Source: Hydrogenophaga sp. (GTDB taxonomy: Bacteria > Pseudomonadota > Gammaproteobacteria > Burkholderiales > Burkholderiaceae_C). From it: a DNA stretch of 37,145 nt. Shown here piece after piece: positions 10,260-19,830 of the stretch. Numbering within the stretch: position 1 is the first letter of the stretch; each line of letters opens with the position of its first letter. The notes beneath the pieces are model-generated. The model worked only from the letters and a program-made list of their open reading frames with translations. It made no database searches and had not been told where the DNA came from. The translations under genes were made by a program, and so were the position numbers. The stretch covers positions 1 through 37,145 of the forward strand of contig DYIC01000017.1 in assembly GCA_020723845.1 (NCBI GenBank), in the 5' to 3' direction.

Positions 10260-10586
10260 ATGAACGCCATCACCGACACCCTCGACGGCGCCGCCGTGAC
10301 CACGCGCGCCAATGTCTATTTCGACGGCAAGTGCGTCAGCCACACCGTCACGCTGGCCGACGGCACGCGCAAATCGGTCGGGGTCATCCTGCCCTCGACC
10401 CTGACCTTCGGCACGGGCGCCCCGGAAATCATGGAAGGCGTGGCCGGCCACTGCGAAGTCCTGCTGCCGGGCGAGACCGCGTGGCGGCGCTACGGGCCCG
10501 GAGAGCGCTTCGCCGTGCCGGGCCAGGCTCAGTTCCAGATTCGCGTCGATGGTGAGCCCTACCACTACATCTGCCATTTCGGCTGA
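10260..10586 (+). CDS. ppnP: pyrimidine/purine nucleoside phosphorylase
   Basis: This 108-residue one-domain cupin belongs to the PpnP (YaiE, DUF1255) family. In E. coli PpnP splits many nucleosides with phosphate into base and ribose-1-phosphate. The signatures VYFDGKCVSHTVTLADGTRK, GVILPSTLTFGTGAPEIMEG and the C-terminal YHYICHFG are intact and at the usual spacing. The open frame extends back to an ATG at 10227, but that adds residues the family lacks and covers the TACAAT hexamer, so 10260 was chosen. argG follows 51 nt later on the same strand and shows no promoter or Shine-Dalgarno of its own, so the two may be co-transcribed. Confidence 0.95.
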   Translation: MNAITDTLDGAAVTTRANVYFDGKCVSHTVTLADGTRKSVGVILPSTLTFGTGAPEIMEGVAGHCEVLLPGETAWRRYGPGERFAVPGQAQFQIRVDGEPYHYICHFG

Positions 10587-10616
10587 GATCGTTCCTGCGA
10601 TCGTCGCTGCCTCTGA

Positions 10617-11963
<1,347 letters not shown>

Positions 11964-11969
11964 ACGACC

Positions 11970-11987
11970 AGGGGTGTCAATGCCCCT
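11970..11987. terminator. hairpin between convergent argG and hydrolase
   Basis: AGGGGT-GTCAAT-GCCCCT forms a 6-bp stem (one G-T pair) with a 6-nt loop, starting 7 nt after the argG stop and spanning the hydrolase stop codon at 11977-11979. There is no T-run on either strand, so it is not a classical intrinsic terminator. It could stabilise 3' ends or block both polymerases. Confidence 0.4.
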
Positions 11988-13017
11988 CGCGTGCCCAGCG
12001 CACGATGCGCTCGGCCAGGCGCGACGTGGTGCCGGGCGAGCGGATTTCGCCCGCCAGCACGTGCTGCTCGGGGTCGGTGCTGTCTTCCACCGCCTCCATC
12101 ACTTTGACGGGGCTGCCCAGGCGCACGAAAACGCTGGCCGTCTGCTGTGGATCGACCGTGCGGTCGCGCGAGCTGAACAGCACCAGCACCGGCGTGCGCA
12201 CCGCGGCCCAGTCGCCCGCTCGCACGCGCTCGACCAGCGCCATCATTGGCAGCAGCGCCTGCACCGGATAGACGCGCGTCCAGCCCGCCTCGATGCGAGG
12301 GTCGTCGGCCGGCTTGCCCACCGTGCCGCCCGTGATCGCCTGCGCGATCTGCGCGCCCCACGGGCCGGTCAGCCACTCGGTGCGCTTGTCCTGCGGGCCA
12401 AAGTTGGGTGAAATCCACACCTGCCGCTCGATCGGCACCCCGGCCGCATCGGGGCGCTGTGCCAGCCATGCCCCCAGCGTTGCGCCGGTGGAGGTGCCGA
12501 TGAGCAGCACGCGCTCGCCGATCGCATGACCGATGCGCACCGCCTCCACCGCGTCGGCGAGCCAGTCTTGCGGCGTGGCCTGCGCCAGCGCCTCGGCGGG
12601 CAGACCATGGCCGGTCAGACGCGTGTGAAACAGGTTGGCACCCAGGGCGCGTGCCACTTCCTCGGCCAGGGGCTGCGTCTCCACCCGCGTGGCCGTGAAG
12701 CCATGCAGATAGACCACCGCCCACGGCGTGCGCTGGCCGCGTGGCCCGTGCCAGACGACTCCCTTGGCCGCCCCAGGGCGCAGCCCCGCGTGTGCGGCCT
12801 CCTGCGCGGCCAGCCAATCGTCCAACTGCGCCAGCGCCACCGGCGGCTGCGGCCGCGGTGCCGGTTCGTCGGGGCCGTAGGCATAGCGAGGCCCAGCGAA
12901 CCAGGCCAGCATCCCCAGCACGACCAGTAGCGCCAGCGCCCCTGCGAGTCGGTGCCGCACCCTGCCCGCCACTGCCGCAGGCAGATCCTGTTTCTGTTTC
13001 AGCTCTCGTTGCGCCAT
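11977..13017 (-). CDS. membrane-anchored alpha/beta hydrolase
   Basis: This 346-residue protein has one N-terminal membrane helix (about residues 25-42, LAGALALLVVLGMLAWFAG) and an alpha/beta-hydrolase domain that is probably periplasmic. The oxyanion region is VYLHGFTATR. The nucleophile elbow is GTSTG in LLIGTSTGATLG. The acid is probably the aspartate in SSRDRTVD, and the histidine lies in EQHVLAG. The substrate is unknown; an esterase or lipase-like role is only a family-level guess. The frame is open to 13554, but the ATG at 13017 is the last that keeps the signal anchor and avoids overlap with the divergent gene. No Shine-Dalgarno is seen. TACAGT ends 7 nt before the start. Confidence 0.85.
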   Translation of the reverse strand: MAQRELKQKQDLPAAVAGRVRHRLAGALALLVVLGMLAWFAGPRYAYGPDEPAPRPQPPVALAQLDDWLAAQEAAHAGLRPGAAKGVVWHGPRGQRTPWAVVYLHGFTATRVETQPLAEEVARALGANLFHTRLTGHGLPAEALAQATPQDWLADAVEAVRIGHAIGERVLLIGTSTGATLGAWLAQRPDAAGVPIERQVWISPNFGPQDKRTEWLTGPWGAQIAQAITGGTVGKPADDPRIEAGWTRVYPVQALLPMMALVERVRAGDWAAVRTPVLVLFSSRDRTVDPQQTASVFVRLGSPVKVMEAVEDSTDPEQHVLAGEIRSPGTTSRLAERIVRWAREGH

Positions 13018-13024
13018 GGTCGCT

Positions 13025-13030
13025 ACTGTA
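13025..13030 (-). promoter_or_regulatory. -10-like element for the membrane hydrolase
   Basis: TACAGT on the minus strand (4/6 to consensus) ends 7 nt before the ATG at 13017. No good -35 is present at normal spacing. It is listed because the same arrangement recurs at other genes in this window. Confidence 0.3.
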
Positions 13031-13143
13031 ACCAGCCGTAACAAACTTTTCTCGTTGCAAGAAACCCTTGGCGACGGCAATGCGTTCCCCAAAAATGCCA
13101 TCGACGTCATCCGAATCCCGCACTCACGACCGGAACCGCTCTC

Positions 13144-13605
13144 ATGTGGATACAAGCACCGCTCGACGCCTCGCAAATCGACCTGATCAACCGCCTGCAA
13201 GCGGGCGTCGTGCCGTCGCCGACTTACCCGCTCACCTGCCCCAACGCGAAGGACGGTCAGCACGCCTTCGCTGCCGGCTACGTCGGGGTTTTGGTGGCAC
13301 AGCGCCGCGGACTGGTGTGCCCCACCTGCGGGCACACCCAATCTTGGCTGCCGGCCTCGGTGTTGGCGTGCACCCAGCGTGAACCACTCGCCGCCGCCGG
13401 CAACCAGCGGCAGCGGATGGAACGAGCCCGCCAGCGCGCGATCGCGGATTTTTCCGCTCTGCTCAGGCAAGGCTATTTGAGCGCGCAGTCCATGGTCGAA
13501 TCGCTGCAGAGCGCCTCGCTGCCCGTCGACGACGGGCACTTGGCTGCCTCCCACGCGCCAGACGACCCGACCCGCGTGCCAGCACTGGCCGCGTTGGCCG
13601 CCTGA
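13144..13605 (+). CDS. uncharacterised small protein with a possible zinc site
   Basis: I do not recognise this 153-residue protein. The N-terminal half holds C32 (LTCPN), H40, then CPTCGH with C59, C62 and H64, which could bind zinc as a ribbon. C76 lies nearby. The middle (about 86-122) is charged and helical-looking (NQRQRMERARQRAI), and the C-terminus is Ala/Pro-rich. There is no signal peptide or membrane segment. Codon use looks like its neighbours. A weak promoter candidate, TTGGCG (13068-13073) with AAAAAT (13091-13096) at 17-nt spacing, lies upstream. No strong Shine-Dalgarno is visible. Its stop lies 3 nt from the convergent murB stop. Coding status rests on the open frame filling the gap between two known genes. 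Confidence 0.7.
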   Translation: MWIQAPLDASQIDLINRLQAGVVPSPTYPLTCPNAKDGQHAFAAGYVGVLVAQRRGLVCPTCGHTQSWLPASVLACTQREPLAAAGNQRQRMERARQRAIADFSALLRQGYLSAQSMVESLQSASLPVDDGHLAASHAPDDPTRVPALAALAA

Positions 13606-13608
13606 GCG

Positions 13609-14664
13609 TCACCCGACCACGACCGGCTCCGGCTCGAGCCGGATGCCGAAGCGCTCGTAGACGCTGGTCTGAATCAGGCGCGCCAGCGTCATCACCTCGC
13701 CGCCCGTGCACGGGTGCTCGGCATCGCCGCGGTTGACCAGCACCAGCGCCTGCTTCTCGTACACGCCGGCGTGGCCGACGGTCTTGCCCTTCCAGCCGCA
13801 GGCGTCGATCATCCAGCCGGCGGCCAGTTTGACGGAACCGTCCGGCATCGGGTAGTGCACGACCTTGGGGTCGCGGCCGATGATGTCGGCGCACTGCTCC
13901 GGCGTGACGGTGGGGTTTTTGAAAAAGCTGCCCGCGTTGCCCAGGACGGCCGGGTCGGGTAGCTTGGCGCGCCGAATCTCGCACACCCAGTCAAAAATCT
14001 GTCGCGGCGTCGGATGGGCGATTCCGGTTTCGAGCACCTTGCGCGCCAGATCCTGATATCCCAGCTCGGGCCGCCACAGTCGCGGCAGCCAGAAGCGCAC
14101 GCGGGTGATCAGTGCGCGGCCCTTAAGCCCCATGCCGCATGCACCCGCGCGCGCATGCTTGAAGACCGAGTCGCGGTAACCAAACGCGCAGTGCTCGTGC
14201 CGCAAGGTCAGGCGCTCGCCAGTCTCCAGGTCGATGGCGTCGAGCGAATGGAAGCGGTCCTGCAGCTCGACCCCATAGGCGCCGATGTTTTGCACCGGTG
14301 CCGCCCCCACCGTGCCGGGGATGAGCGCCAGATTCTCCAGCCCCGGCCAACCCTGCGCCAGCGTCCATTCCACGAAGGCGTGCCAGCGCTCGCCGGCACC
14401 GGCCTCGACCAGCCAGCCGCGCTCGTCCTCGCGCAGCAGGCGCCGGCCCGGGATCTCGACTTTGAGCACCAGCTGGCGCAAGTCCCCCGTGAGCACGATG
14501 TTGCTGCCCCCGCCCAGGATGAAAGTCTCCTGTGGCCGCCAATCCGGATGGCGCACCAGGGCCAACACGTCGTCTTCGCTGCGGATGCGCGCCAGGCGGT
14601 GCGCGCGCGCCGCGATGCCGAACGTATTGAGGGGCTGCAACGGCACGTGGTTCTCGACTACCAT
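13609..14664 (-). CDS. murB: UDP-N-acetylenolpyruvoylglucosamine reductase
   Basis: This cytoplasmic FAD enzyme uses NADPH to make UDP-N-acetylmuramate for peptidoglycan. It has 351 residues, the E. coli-like type I size. The FAD-binding segments are [13 protein letters not shown] (48-60) and [18 protein letters not shown] (114-131). Y163/R164 lie in FGYRDS. The proton-donor serine is S246 in NAGSFFKNP, and the conserved glutamate is E344 near the C-terminus. The frame is open to 14709, but [16 protein letters not shown] is the family N-terminus, so 14664 was chosen. It stands alone rather than in a mur cluster and is divergent from yajQ with 47 bp between starts. Confidence 0.96.
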   Translation of the reverse strand: MVVENHVPLQPLNTFGIAARAHRLARIRSEDDVLALVRHPDWRPQETFILGGGSNIVLTGDLRQLVLKVEIPGRRLLREDERGWLVEAGAGERWHAFVEWTLAQGWPGLENLALIPGTVGAAPVQNIGAYGVELQDRFHSLDAIDLETGERLTLRHEHCAFGYRDSVFKHARAGACGMGLKGRALITRVRFWLPRLWRPELGYQDLARKVLETGIAHPTPRQIFDWVCEIRRAKLPDPAVLGNAGSFFKNPTVTPEQCADIIGRDPKVVHYPMPDGSVKLAAGWMIDACGWKGKTVGHAGVYEKQALVLVNRGDAEHPCTGGEVMTLARLIQTSVYERFGIRLEPEPVVVG

Positions 14665-14670
14665 GCACGG

Positions 14671-14700
14671 ATTGTCGCAAACCCGCTTGCCTGATTCCAA
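14671..14700 (-). promoter_or_regulatory. murB promoter candidate
   Basis: On the minus strand TTGGAA (14695-14700, 4/6) and GACAAT (14671-14676, 4/6) are 18 nt apart. The -10 ends 6 nt before the murB ATG, which predicts a leaderless or near-leaderless message. The -35 also overlaps the yajQ Shine-Dalgarno region on the other strand. Confidence 0.45.
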
Positions 14701-14711
14701 GGACCCCATCC

Positions 14712-15197
14712 ATGCCGTCGTTCGATACCGTGCTCGAACCCAACCTGGTCGAAGTCAAAAACGCCGTCGAGCAGACCCAACGCGAAATCGGCACTCGCTT
14801 CGATTTCAAAGGCTCCAGCGCTGCCGTGGAACTCAAGGACCATGACATCACCATCACCGCCGACAGCGACTTCCAGCGCCAGCAGGTAGAAGACATCCTG
14901 CGCGCCAAACTGGCCAAGCGCAACGTCGATGTGCGCTTTCTGGACCCTGGAAAAGTCGAGAAGATCGGCGGCGACCGCGTCAAGCAAGTCTTGCGCGTGC
15001 GCAGCGGCATCGCCACCGAGGACGCGAAAAAAATCCAGCAGCTCATCAAGGGCAGCAAGCTCAAGGTGCAAGCCGCCATCCAAGGCGACGCGGTACGCGT
15101 CAGTGGCGCCAAGCGTGACGATCTGCAGACTGCCATCGCGCTCATTCGCAAGGAGATGGCGGAGCTGCCGTTGAGCTTTACCAACTTCCGCGACTGA
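14712..15197 (+). CDS. yajQ: YajQ family nucleotide-binding protein
   Basis: This 161-residue member of the YajQ/DUF520 family begins [20 protein letters not shown], and the body carries [14 protein letters not shown] and [12 protein letters not shown]. The length and both Rossmann-like halves are complete. In Xanthomonas and Pseudomonas, relatives bind c-di-GMP and work with a transcription factor; in other bacteria the role is unclear. AAGGA 8 nt before the ATG is a good Shine-Dalgarno. The next gene, 29 nt on, encodes a degenerate HD-domain protein, which may link the two to signalling; that is an inference. Confidence 0.93.
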   Translation: MPSFDTVLEPNLVEVKNAVEQTQREIGTRFDFKGSSAAVELKDHDITITADSDFQRQQVEDILRAKLAKRNVDVRFLDPGKVEKIGGDRVKQVLRVRSGIATEDAKKIQQLIKGSKLKVQAAIQGDAVRVSGAKRDDLQTAIALIRKEMAELPLSFTNFRD

Positions 15198-15226
15198 CCC
15201 CAGCGCGCCGCCCCGCAGGAGTCGCC

Positions 15227-16168
15227 ATGGCGCTGACCGCCGCACCCGATCCCGCCTACGATGCGATGCCGGACTGGATGGCCCGCTGGACGGGGCTGGA
15301 AACCCAGCTCGCCGCACTACTGGCCGCCCCGCAGCAATACCCCGATCTGACCCAGCGGCTGGAGCGGCTGCTGGGTGAGGCACAAAAGCGGCTTGCGCTC
15401 GACGAGGACGCGACGCTGTACTGGCTGTTCCAGCTCACGGCATCGACCACGGTGGGCTACAGCGCCGCGCATGCGATGGCCTGCTGGGCCATGTGCCGGC
15501 TGCTCGCCCCCGTCGTTGGCCTGCCGGCGCCCGAGCGTGATGCGCTGGAGCGCGCCGCGCTGACCATGAATATCGGCATGACCCGGCTGCAGGATGCGCT
15601 GGTCGCCCAGCCCACGCCCCCCACGCCCGAGCAGCGCGCGCTCATCGACACCCACGCGGCGCGAGGGGCCCAGTGGCTGCGCGAATGCGGGGTGCGCGAT
15701 CCGCGCTGGCTCGACATCGTCGAGCAGCACCACGAACCCGACAGCACCGACCCCGCGGTGCGCCTGCTGCAGCGCATGGACCGCTACACCGCACTACTGA
15801 GCCCGCGGGAGACACGCCCCGGACGCGATGTCACCGAATCCGCCCGCGTGCTGCTGGTCCGCCCTGAAGGACAGCTCGACGAGATCGGGCGCGCGCTGGT
15901 GCAGACGCTGGGCATCTGCCCGCCCGGCACCTACGTGCGCCTCGCCGATGGGCGCGTCGCCGTGGTGCTGCGCCGCAGCGGCGCACCGAGCGAGCCGTGG
16001 GTCAGCGCCGTCCTCGACGCCGACGGGCACCCGGTGCTCGAGTCCGAGCTCATCGACACCCGCCAGGAGGCGACCGCCATCGAGGCGAGCGTTCCCAGCA
16101 GTGCCGTGCGGGTTCGGCTGGACCACCCAAGGCTGCTGCAACTGTCGCGCCTGGCGCTGCGGCGCTGA
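15227..16168 (+). CDS. HD-domain/HD-GYP-like protein with degenerate metal site
   Basis: This 313-residue protein has the layout of an HD-GYP phosphohydrolase core. H82 lies in YSAAHAMACW, H143 in THAARGAQWL, HHE at 168-170, and D185 in QRMDRYTALLSPR. The defining HD pair of the LHDIGK helix is replaced by M114-N115 in LTMNIGM, and no GYP motif is seen. Two metal ligands are therefore lost, and phosphodiesterase activity is doubtful. The C-terminal 110 residues (GTYVRLADGRVAVVLRR) look like the small beta domain seen in related proteins. I recall similar MN-type proteins in Burkholderiales, so this is probably a family trait rather than decay. GGAG lies 6 nt before the ATG. It follows yajQ and ends 10 nt from convergent plsY. 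Confidence 0.8.
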   Translation: MALTAAPDPAYDAMPDWMARWTGLETQLAALLAAPQQYPDLTQRLERLLGEAQKRLALDEDATLYWLFQLTASTTVGYSAAHAMACWAMCRLLAPVVGLPAPERDALERAALTMNIGMTRLQDALVAQPTPPTPEQRALIDTHAARGAQWLRECGVRDPRWLDIVEQHHEPDSTDPAVRLLQRMDRYTALLSPRETRPGRDVTESARVLLVRPEGQLDEIGRALVQTLGICPPGTYVRLADGRVAVVLRRSGAPSEPWVSAVLDADGHPVLESELIDTRQEATAIEASVPSSAVRVRLDHPRLLQLSRLALRR

Positions 16169-16178
16169 GGCGCGCCGA

Positions 16179-16832
16179 TCAGCGACCGGCGCCAGACTTC
16201 TTGCTGCCGATCTTGCTTTCTTGCCCCGCCAGCAGGCGCTGGATATTGCCCATGTGGCGCCACAGCAGCAGCAGACTCATGACCGCCACCGCCAAACCGA
16301 CCGGTGCCTGCACCGTCCACGCCACGCCGTCACCAAACCAGTAGTACAACGGCGCAAAAACCGCCGCGACGATGGCTGCCAGCGAGGAATAACGGAAAAA
16401 TACCGCGATCAGGATCCAACTCGCGATCACCGCCAGCCCCAACCACGGCTCGAATGCCAGCAGCACACCGGCTGCCGTGGCCACGCCTTTGCCGCCCCGG
16501 AAGCGGAAGAACACCGGGAACAAATGCCCGAGAAATGCCGCCAGGGCGACGGCTGCCAGCGTCCCGCCCCCCAGCCCCCAGGCGCTACCCCACTGGGCGA
16601 TGCACCACACGGGCAGCCAGCCCTTGAAAGCATCGAGCAGCAACGTCAGCGCCGCCGCCACCTTGTTGCCCGAGCGCAACACGTTGGTGGCGCCCGGATT
16701 TTTGCTGCCGTAGGTGCGGGGGTCGCTCAGTCCCATGAGGCGGCTGACCACCACGGCAAAGGACAGCGACCCCACCAAATAGGCCAATAGCACCGCCACC
16801 AGCGGCGCCAGAACAGGGATTCCCTCAGACAC
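16179..16832 (-). CDS. plsY: acyl-phosphate:glycerol-3-phosphate acyltransferase
   Basis: This inner-membrane enzyme makes lysophosphatidate from acyl-phosphate and glycerol-3-phosphate, the first step of phospholipid synthesis. It has 217 residues with about five membrane helices. The three family motifs are [16 protein letters not shown] (42-57), [15 protein letters not shown], and [21 protein letters not shown]. It starts with GTG at 16832, supported by AGGAG 7 nt upstream; the ATG inside that stretch is out of frame and hits a stop at once. The C-terminus is basic ([12 protein letters not shown]) and probably cytoplasmic. The aldo/keto reductase lies 75 nt upstream on the same strand. Confidence 0.96.
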   Translation of the reverse strand: MSEGIPVLAPLVAVLLAYLVGSLSFAVVVSRLMGLSDPRTYGSKNPGATNVLRSGNKVAAALTLLLDAFKGWLPVWCIAQWGSAWGLGGGTLAAVALAAFLGHLFPVFFRFRGGKGVATAAGVLLAFEPWLGLAVIASWILIAVFFRYSSLAAIVAAVFAPLYYWFGDGVAWTVQAPVGLAVAVMSLLLLWRHMGNIQRLLAGQESKIGSKKSGAGR

Positions 16833-16907
16833 GCCTCATCTCCTGCGGACCGTCGTCGGTATCGGTCCGTGCGCGCGATTGTGCCAGCGTCGGCGACGGC
16901 CACCCCC

Positions 16908-17975
16908 TCACTGCGCCGGGTCGCGTATCTCCCAGCGAATGCGGTCGATCGCCTCCAGCAGCTCGGGCGGCAGGGTCACGTCCCACGCGTCCAGGCAGGC
17001 GTCGAGCTGGGCCAGCGACGTCACACCGATGATGGTGCTGGCCACGCGCCAGTTGTGGTAACAAAACGCCAGCGCCAGTTGCGTGGGGGTGAGCCCATGC
17101 TCGCGCGCCAGCGCGTTGTAGCGGCGCGCTGCGGTCAGCGCCTCCGGGCGCCCCCAGCGTTGCTTGCGCATGCTCTCGAACAACGCCATGCGCCCCTGCG
17201 GCGGCCCTGCGTGCACCAGCCCGGTGTCGTCGTATTTGCCCGTCAGCAATCCAAAGCCCAGCGGCGAGTAAGCCAGCAGCCCGACACCCAAGCGGTAGCA
17301 GGTCTCATCCAGGCCGTTCTCGTAACTGCGGTTGATGAGGCAATACGGGTTTTGCACCGTCGCCACGCGCGGCAGGCCGTGCTGCTCGGCCAGACGCACG
17401 AACTCGTGCACGCCGTAGGGCGTTTCGTTGGACAGGCCCACGGCCCGCACCTTGCCCGCGCGCACCAAGGTGTCGAGTGCCTCGAGCTGCTCCTGGATGC
17501 TGGCACAAGGCTTGTCCTTGGCCGGATCGAACGAGAGCACGCCAAACATCGGCACATGGCGCGCTGGCCAGTGGATCTGGTACAGGTCGATCCAGTCGGT
17601 GCGCAGGCGGCGCAGGCTGCCCTCGCAGGCGGTGATGATCTCGGCCTTGGTCAGGCCGGCGTCGTCGCCCCGGATCCACGGCATGCCGCGCGAGGGCCCC
17701 GCCACCTTGGTGGCCAGGACGATGCGCTGGCGCACGCCGGGCCGCGCCGCCAGCCAGCGGCCAATGATGGTTTCGGTCGCGCCGTAGGTCTCGGCGCGCG
17801 CGGGCACCGAGTACATCTCGGCGGTATCGACGAAATCCACACCGCGTGCCAGCGCGTGGTCCAGGATGGCGTGCGCGTCGGCTTCGGCCACCTGTTCGCC
17901 GAAGGTCATCGTGCCGAGACAGATACGACTGACCGACAAGCCACTGGTGCCGAAAGAGACATGGGGTAGGGTCAT
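16908..17975 (-). CDS. aldo/keto reductase, Tas-like
   Basis: This 355-residue NADP(H)-dependent aldo/keto reductase is predicted to form a TIM barrel. The catalytic tetrad is D50, Y55 (DTAEMYS), K90 (ATKVAG) and H135 (YQIHWP). The C-terminal cofactor region is ASTIIGVTSLAQLD. The N-terminal THVSFGTSGLSVS-like stretch, the PARAETYGATE insertion and the length are close to E. coli Tas. The physiological substrate is unknown. AGGAG lies 12 nt before the ATG, a little far. It is 50 nt downstream of the acyl-CoA synthetase gene, so they could form one transcript, though no pathway link is obvious. Confidence 0.92.
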   Translation of the reverse strand: MTLPHVSFGTSGLSVSRICLGTMTFGEQVAEADAHAILDHALARGVDFVDTAEMYSVPARAETYGATETIIGRWLAARPGVRQRIVLATKVAGPSRGMPWIRGDDAGLTKAEIITACEGSLRRLRTDWIDLYQIHWPARHVPMFGVLSFDPAKDKPCASIQEQLEALDTLVRAGKVRAVGLSNETPYGVHEFVRLAEQHGLPRVATVQNPYCLINRSYENGLDETCYRLGVGLLAYSPLGFGLLTGKYDDTGLVHAGPPQGRMALFESMRKQRWGRPEALTAARRYNALAREHGLTPTQLALAFCYHNWRVASTIIGVTSLAQLDACLDAWDVTLPPELLEAIDRIRWEIRDPAQ

Positions 17976-18025
17976 GGTGTGGTCAGGCTCCTAAGAAAAC
18001 GCTCGCTGAGCGCGGATGGCGCCCA

Positions 18026-19792
18026 TCAAGGCTTCGCTGCGGCCCGTTCCAGTTCACGCTGGCGCAGCACGAGGCGCTGCACCTTGCCCGTGGTGGTCAT
18101 GGGCAGGGCGTCGATGAACTCGACGGCTTTCGGGTACTCGTAGGGTGCCAATTGGCCCTTGACGTGCGCCTGCAACTCGGCCAGCAGCGGGGCATCGAAC
18201 TCGGTGGTGGGATCGGCGCAGCGCTCGCGTCGAGCCGCGCAGTCGGGCGTGAGCACGATGTAGGCTTTGACCACGTTGCCGCGCTCCGGATCGGGCATCG
18301 GCACGACGGCCACGTTGGCCACCGACGGGTGCTTGAGCAGGCAGTTTTCGATCTCGCCCGGGCCAATGCGGTAACCGGCGGACTTGAAGACGTCGTCGGC
18401 CCGCCCCTGGTACCAGAAATAGCCATCGGCGTCCTGCACGGCCAAGTCCCCGGTGCGACACCAACTGTCGAGCGCGTCGCCGGTGTATTTGGCGCGCGTG
18501 GCGGCGTCATTGCCCCAGTAGCCCAGAAAGAACACCGGATCCAGCTCACCGTGCACGTCGCGCCGGTGCACCGCCACTTCGCCCAGCGTGCCGCAGGGCA
18601 CGGGCTGTCCATCGTCGCCCAGCACGGCGACGCGGTGTCCCGGGTAGGCACGGCCCATGCTACCCGGGCGGGCCGGCCACAAGCGCGCACAGTTGCCCAC
18701 CACGTAGTTGATCTCGGTCTGACCGAACATCTCGTTGACGGTCACGCCCAACTGCTCGCGGCAGTAGGCGAACACCGCATCCCCCACCGCCTCGCCCGCA
18801 CTCATGATGGCCTGCAGGCGCAGGCGGTAGCGGCGCCGGGGCTCGGGCACCGCCTTCATCATGGCCTTGAGTGCGGTCGGGAACAAAAAGGTGTGCGTGA
18901 CGCGGTGGCGCTCGAGCAGAGCAAACGCCTGCAGCGGATCGAAACGCCCATGCCACGCGACGATGGGCCGCCCAAAGTACAGCGTCGGCAGCAGCGCGTC
19001 CATCAGCCCCCCAGTCCAGGCCCAGTCCGCTGGGCTCCAGAAGATGGCCTGGCTGCGTTGGCGCGGATCGGCGGGGTCGAAGCCAAACCAGTTTTGGCTA
19101 CAGACGAAGCCGCTGAGGTTGCCGATGAGCGCGCGATGGGGAATGAGGGCACCCTTGGGGTTGCCGGTGGTGCCACTGGTGTAGATGAGGATGGCAGGGT
19201 CATCGGCGGCGGTCTCGACGAGGGCGAAGTCGGCCCGCAGGCCGTCGCGCGCGTGCGGCCAGTCGATGGCCTCCGGATCGAATACCCCCGTCAGCCCCAC
19301 CACGTGGCGCAGCGCCGGGCAGCGGGGGCGCACCGCCATCACGCCGGGGCCCGTGGCGTCGTCCACCAGCGCCACCACGGCTGCACTGTCCTGCAAGCGG
19401 TACTCCAGCGCCTCCGGCCCGAACAGCTGCGACAGCGGCACCGCCACCGCGCCCAGCTGCAGCACGGCCAGGTAGGCCACCGCCGTCTCGAACCGCTGCG
19501 GCAACACGATGGCCACCCGGTCGCCGCGGCGCACGCCCAGCAGCCGCAGGGCATGCGACAAGCGGTTGGCCTCGCTGGCCAAATCGGCAAAGGTATGGCG
19601 GCGCGGCTGCGTCAGGCCCGGCCCGTCTTCGATGATGGCGGGCTGCTGCGCCTGCTCGGGATCCTCCGCCCAACGCCGCACGCACACCTGCGCGATGTTG
19701 AAGCTCGCCGGCACGTGCCAGCGAAAGGTGGTGTAGAGCACCGGGTAGGAGTCGGGCACCGCGTGGCGACTGTCGTGCACTTGACTGGGCAT
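18026..19792 (-). CDS. AMP-dependent acyl-CoA synthetase (ANL superfamily)
   Basis: This 588-residue enzyme is predicted to activate a carboxylic acid to its acyl-AMP and then to the CoA thioester. The P-loop is YTSGTTGNPKG (204-214). WSPADWAWTGG, FGQTEINYVVGN and YFWYQGRADDVFKSAGYRI follow in order, and the catalytic lysine is K570 in TTTGKVQR. WSPADWAWTGG and the overall layout recall the acetyl-CoA synthetase/medium-chain (MACS) branch; the exact acid cannot be named. The frame is open to 20083, but GGGGAG about 7 nt before the ATG at 19792 supports that start. The gene is divergent from the hydrolase at 19831 with only 38 bp between them. Confidence 0.9.
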   Translation of the reverse strand: MPSQVHDSRHAVPDSYPVLYTTFRWHVPASFNIAQVCVRRWAEDPEQAQQPAIIEDGPGLTQPRRHTFADLASEANRLSHALRLLGVRRGDRVAIVLPQRFETAVAYLAVLQLGAVAVPLSQLFGPEALEYRLQDSAAVVALVDDATGPGVMAVRPRCPALRHVVGLTGVFDPEAIDWPHARDGLRADFALVETAADDPAILIYTSGTTGNPKGALIPHRALIGNLSGFVCSQNWFGFDPADPRQRSQAIFWSPADWAWTGGLMDALLPTLYFGRPIVAWHGRFDPLQAFALLERHRVTHTFLFPTALKAMMKAVPEPRRRYRLRLQAIMSAGEAVGDAVFAYCREQLGVTVNEMFGQTEINYVVGNCARLWPARPGSMGRAYPGHRVAVLGDDGQPVPCGTLGEVAVHRRDVHGELDPVFFLGYWGNDAATRAKYTGDALDSWCRTGDLAVQDADGYFWYQGRADDVFKSAGYRIGPGEIENCLLKHPSVANVAVVPMPDPERGNVVKAYIVLTPDCAARRERCADPTTEFDAPLLAELQAHVKGQLAPYEYPKAVEFIDALPMTTTGKVQRLVLRQRELERAAAKP

Positions 19793-19817
19793 GGCGTGTC
19801 TCCCCCGTCGTCTTGGG

Positions 19818-19823
19818 AATAAT
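19818..19823 (+). promoter_or_regulatory. -10-like element for the alpha/beta hydrolase
   Basis: AATAAT (5/6 to consensus) ends 7 nt before the ATG at 19831. It overlaps the alternative ATG at 19822, so if this is the promoter then 19831 must be the start. No good -35 is seen at 16-18 nt. Confidence 0.4.
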
Positions 19824-19830
19824 GCTGGGA

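Noticed and set aside
13028-13042. Direct repeat GTAAC-N5-GTAAC, resembling an OmpR/CpxR-type response-regulator box
   Set aside because: A 5-nt repeat at fixed spacing is expected dozens of times by chance in a window this size, and no response regulator gene is nearby.
18152-19822. Long plus-strand open frame (556 codons) antisense to the acyl-CoA synthetase
   Set aside because: Same shadow effect; the sense gene has every expected ANL motif and a good Shine-Dalgarno.
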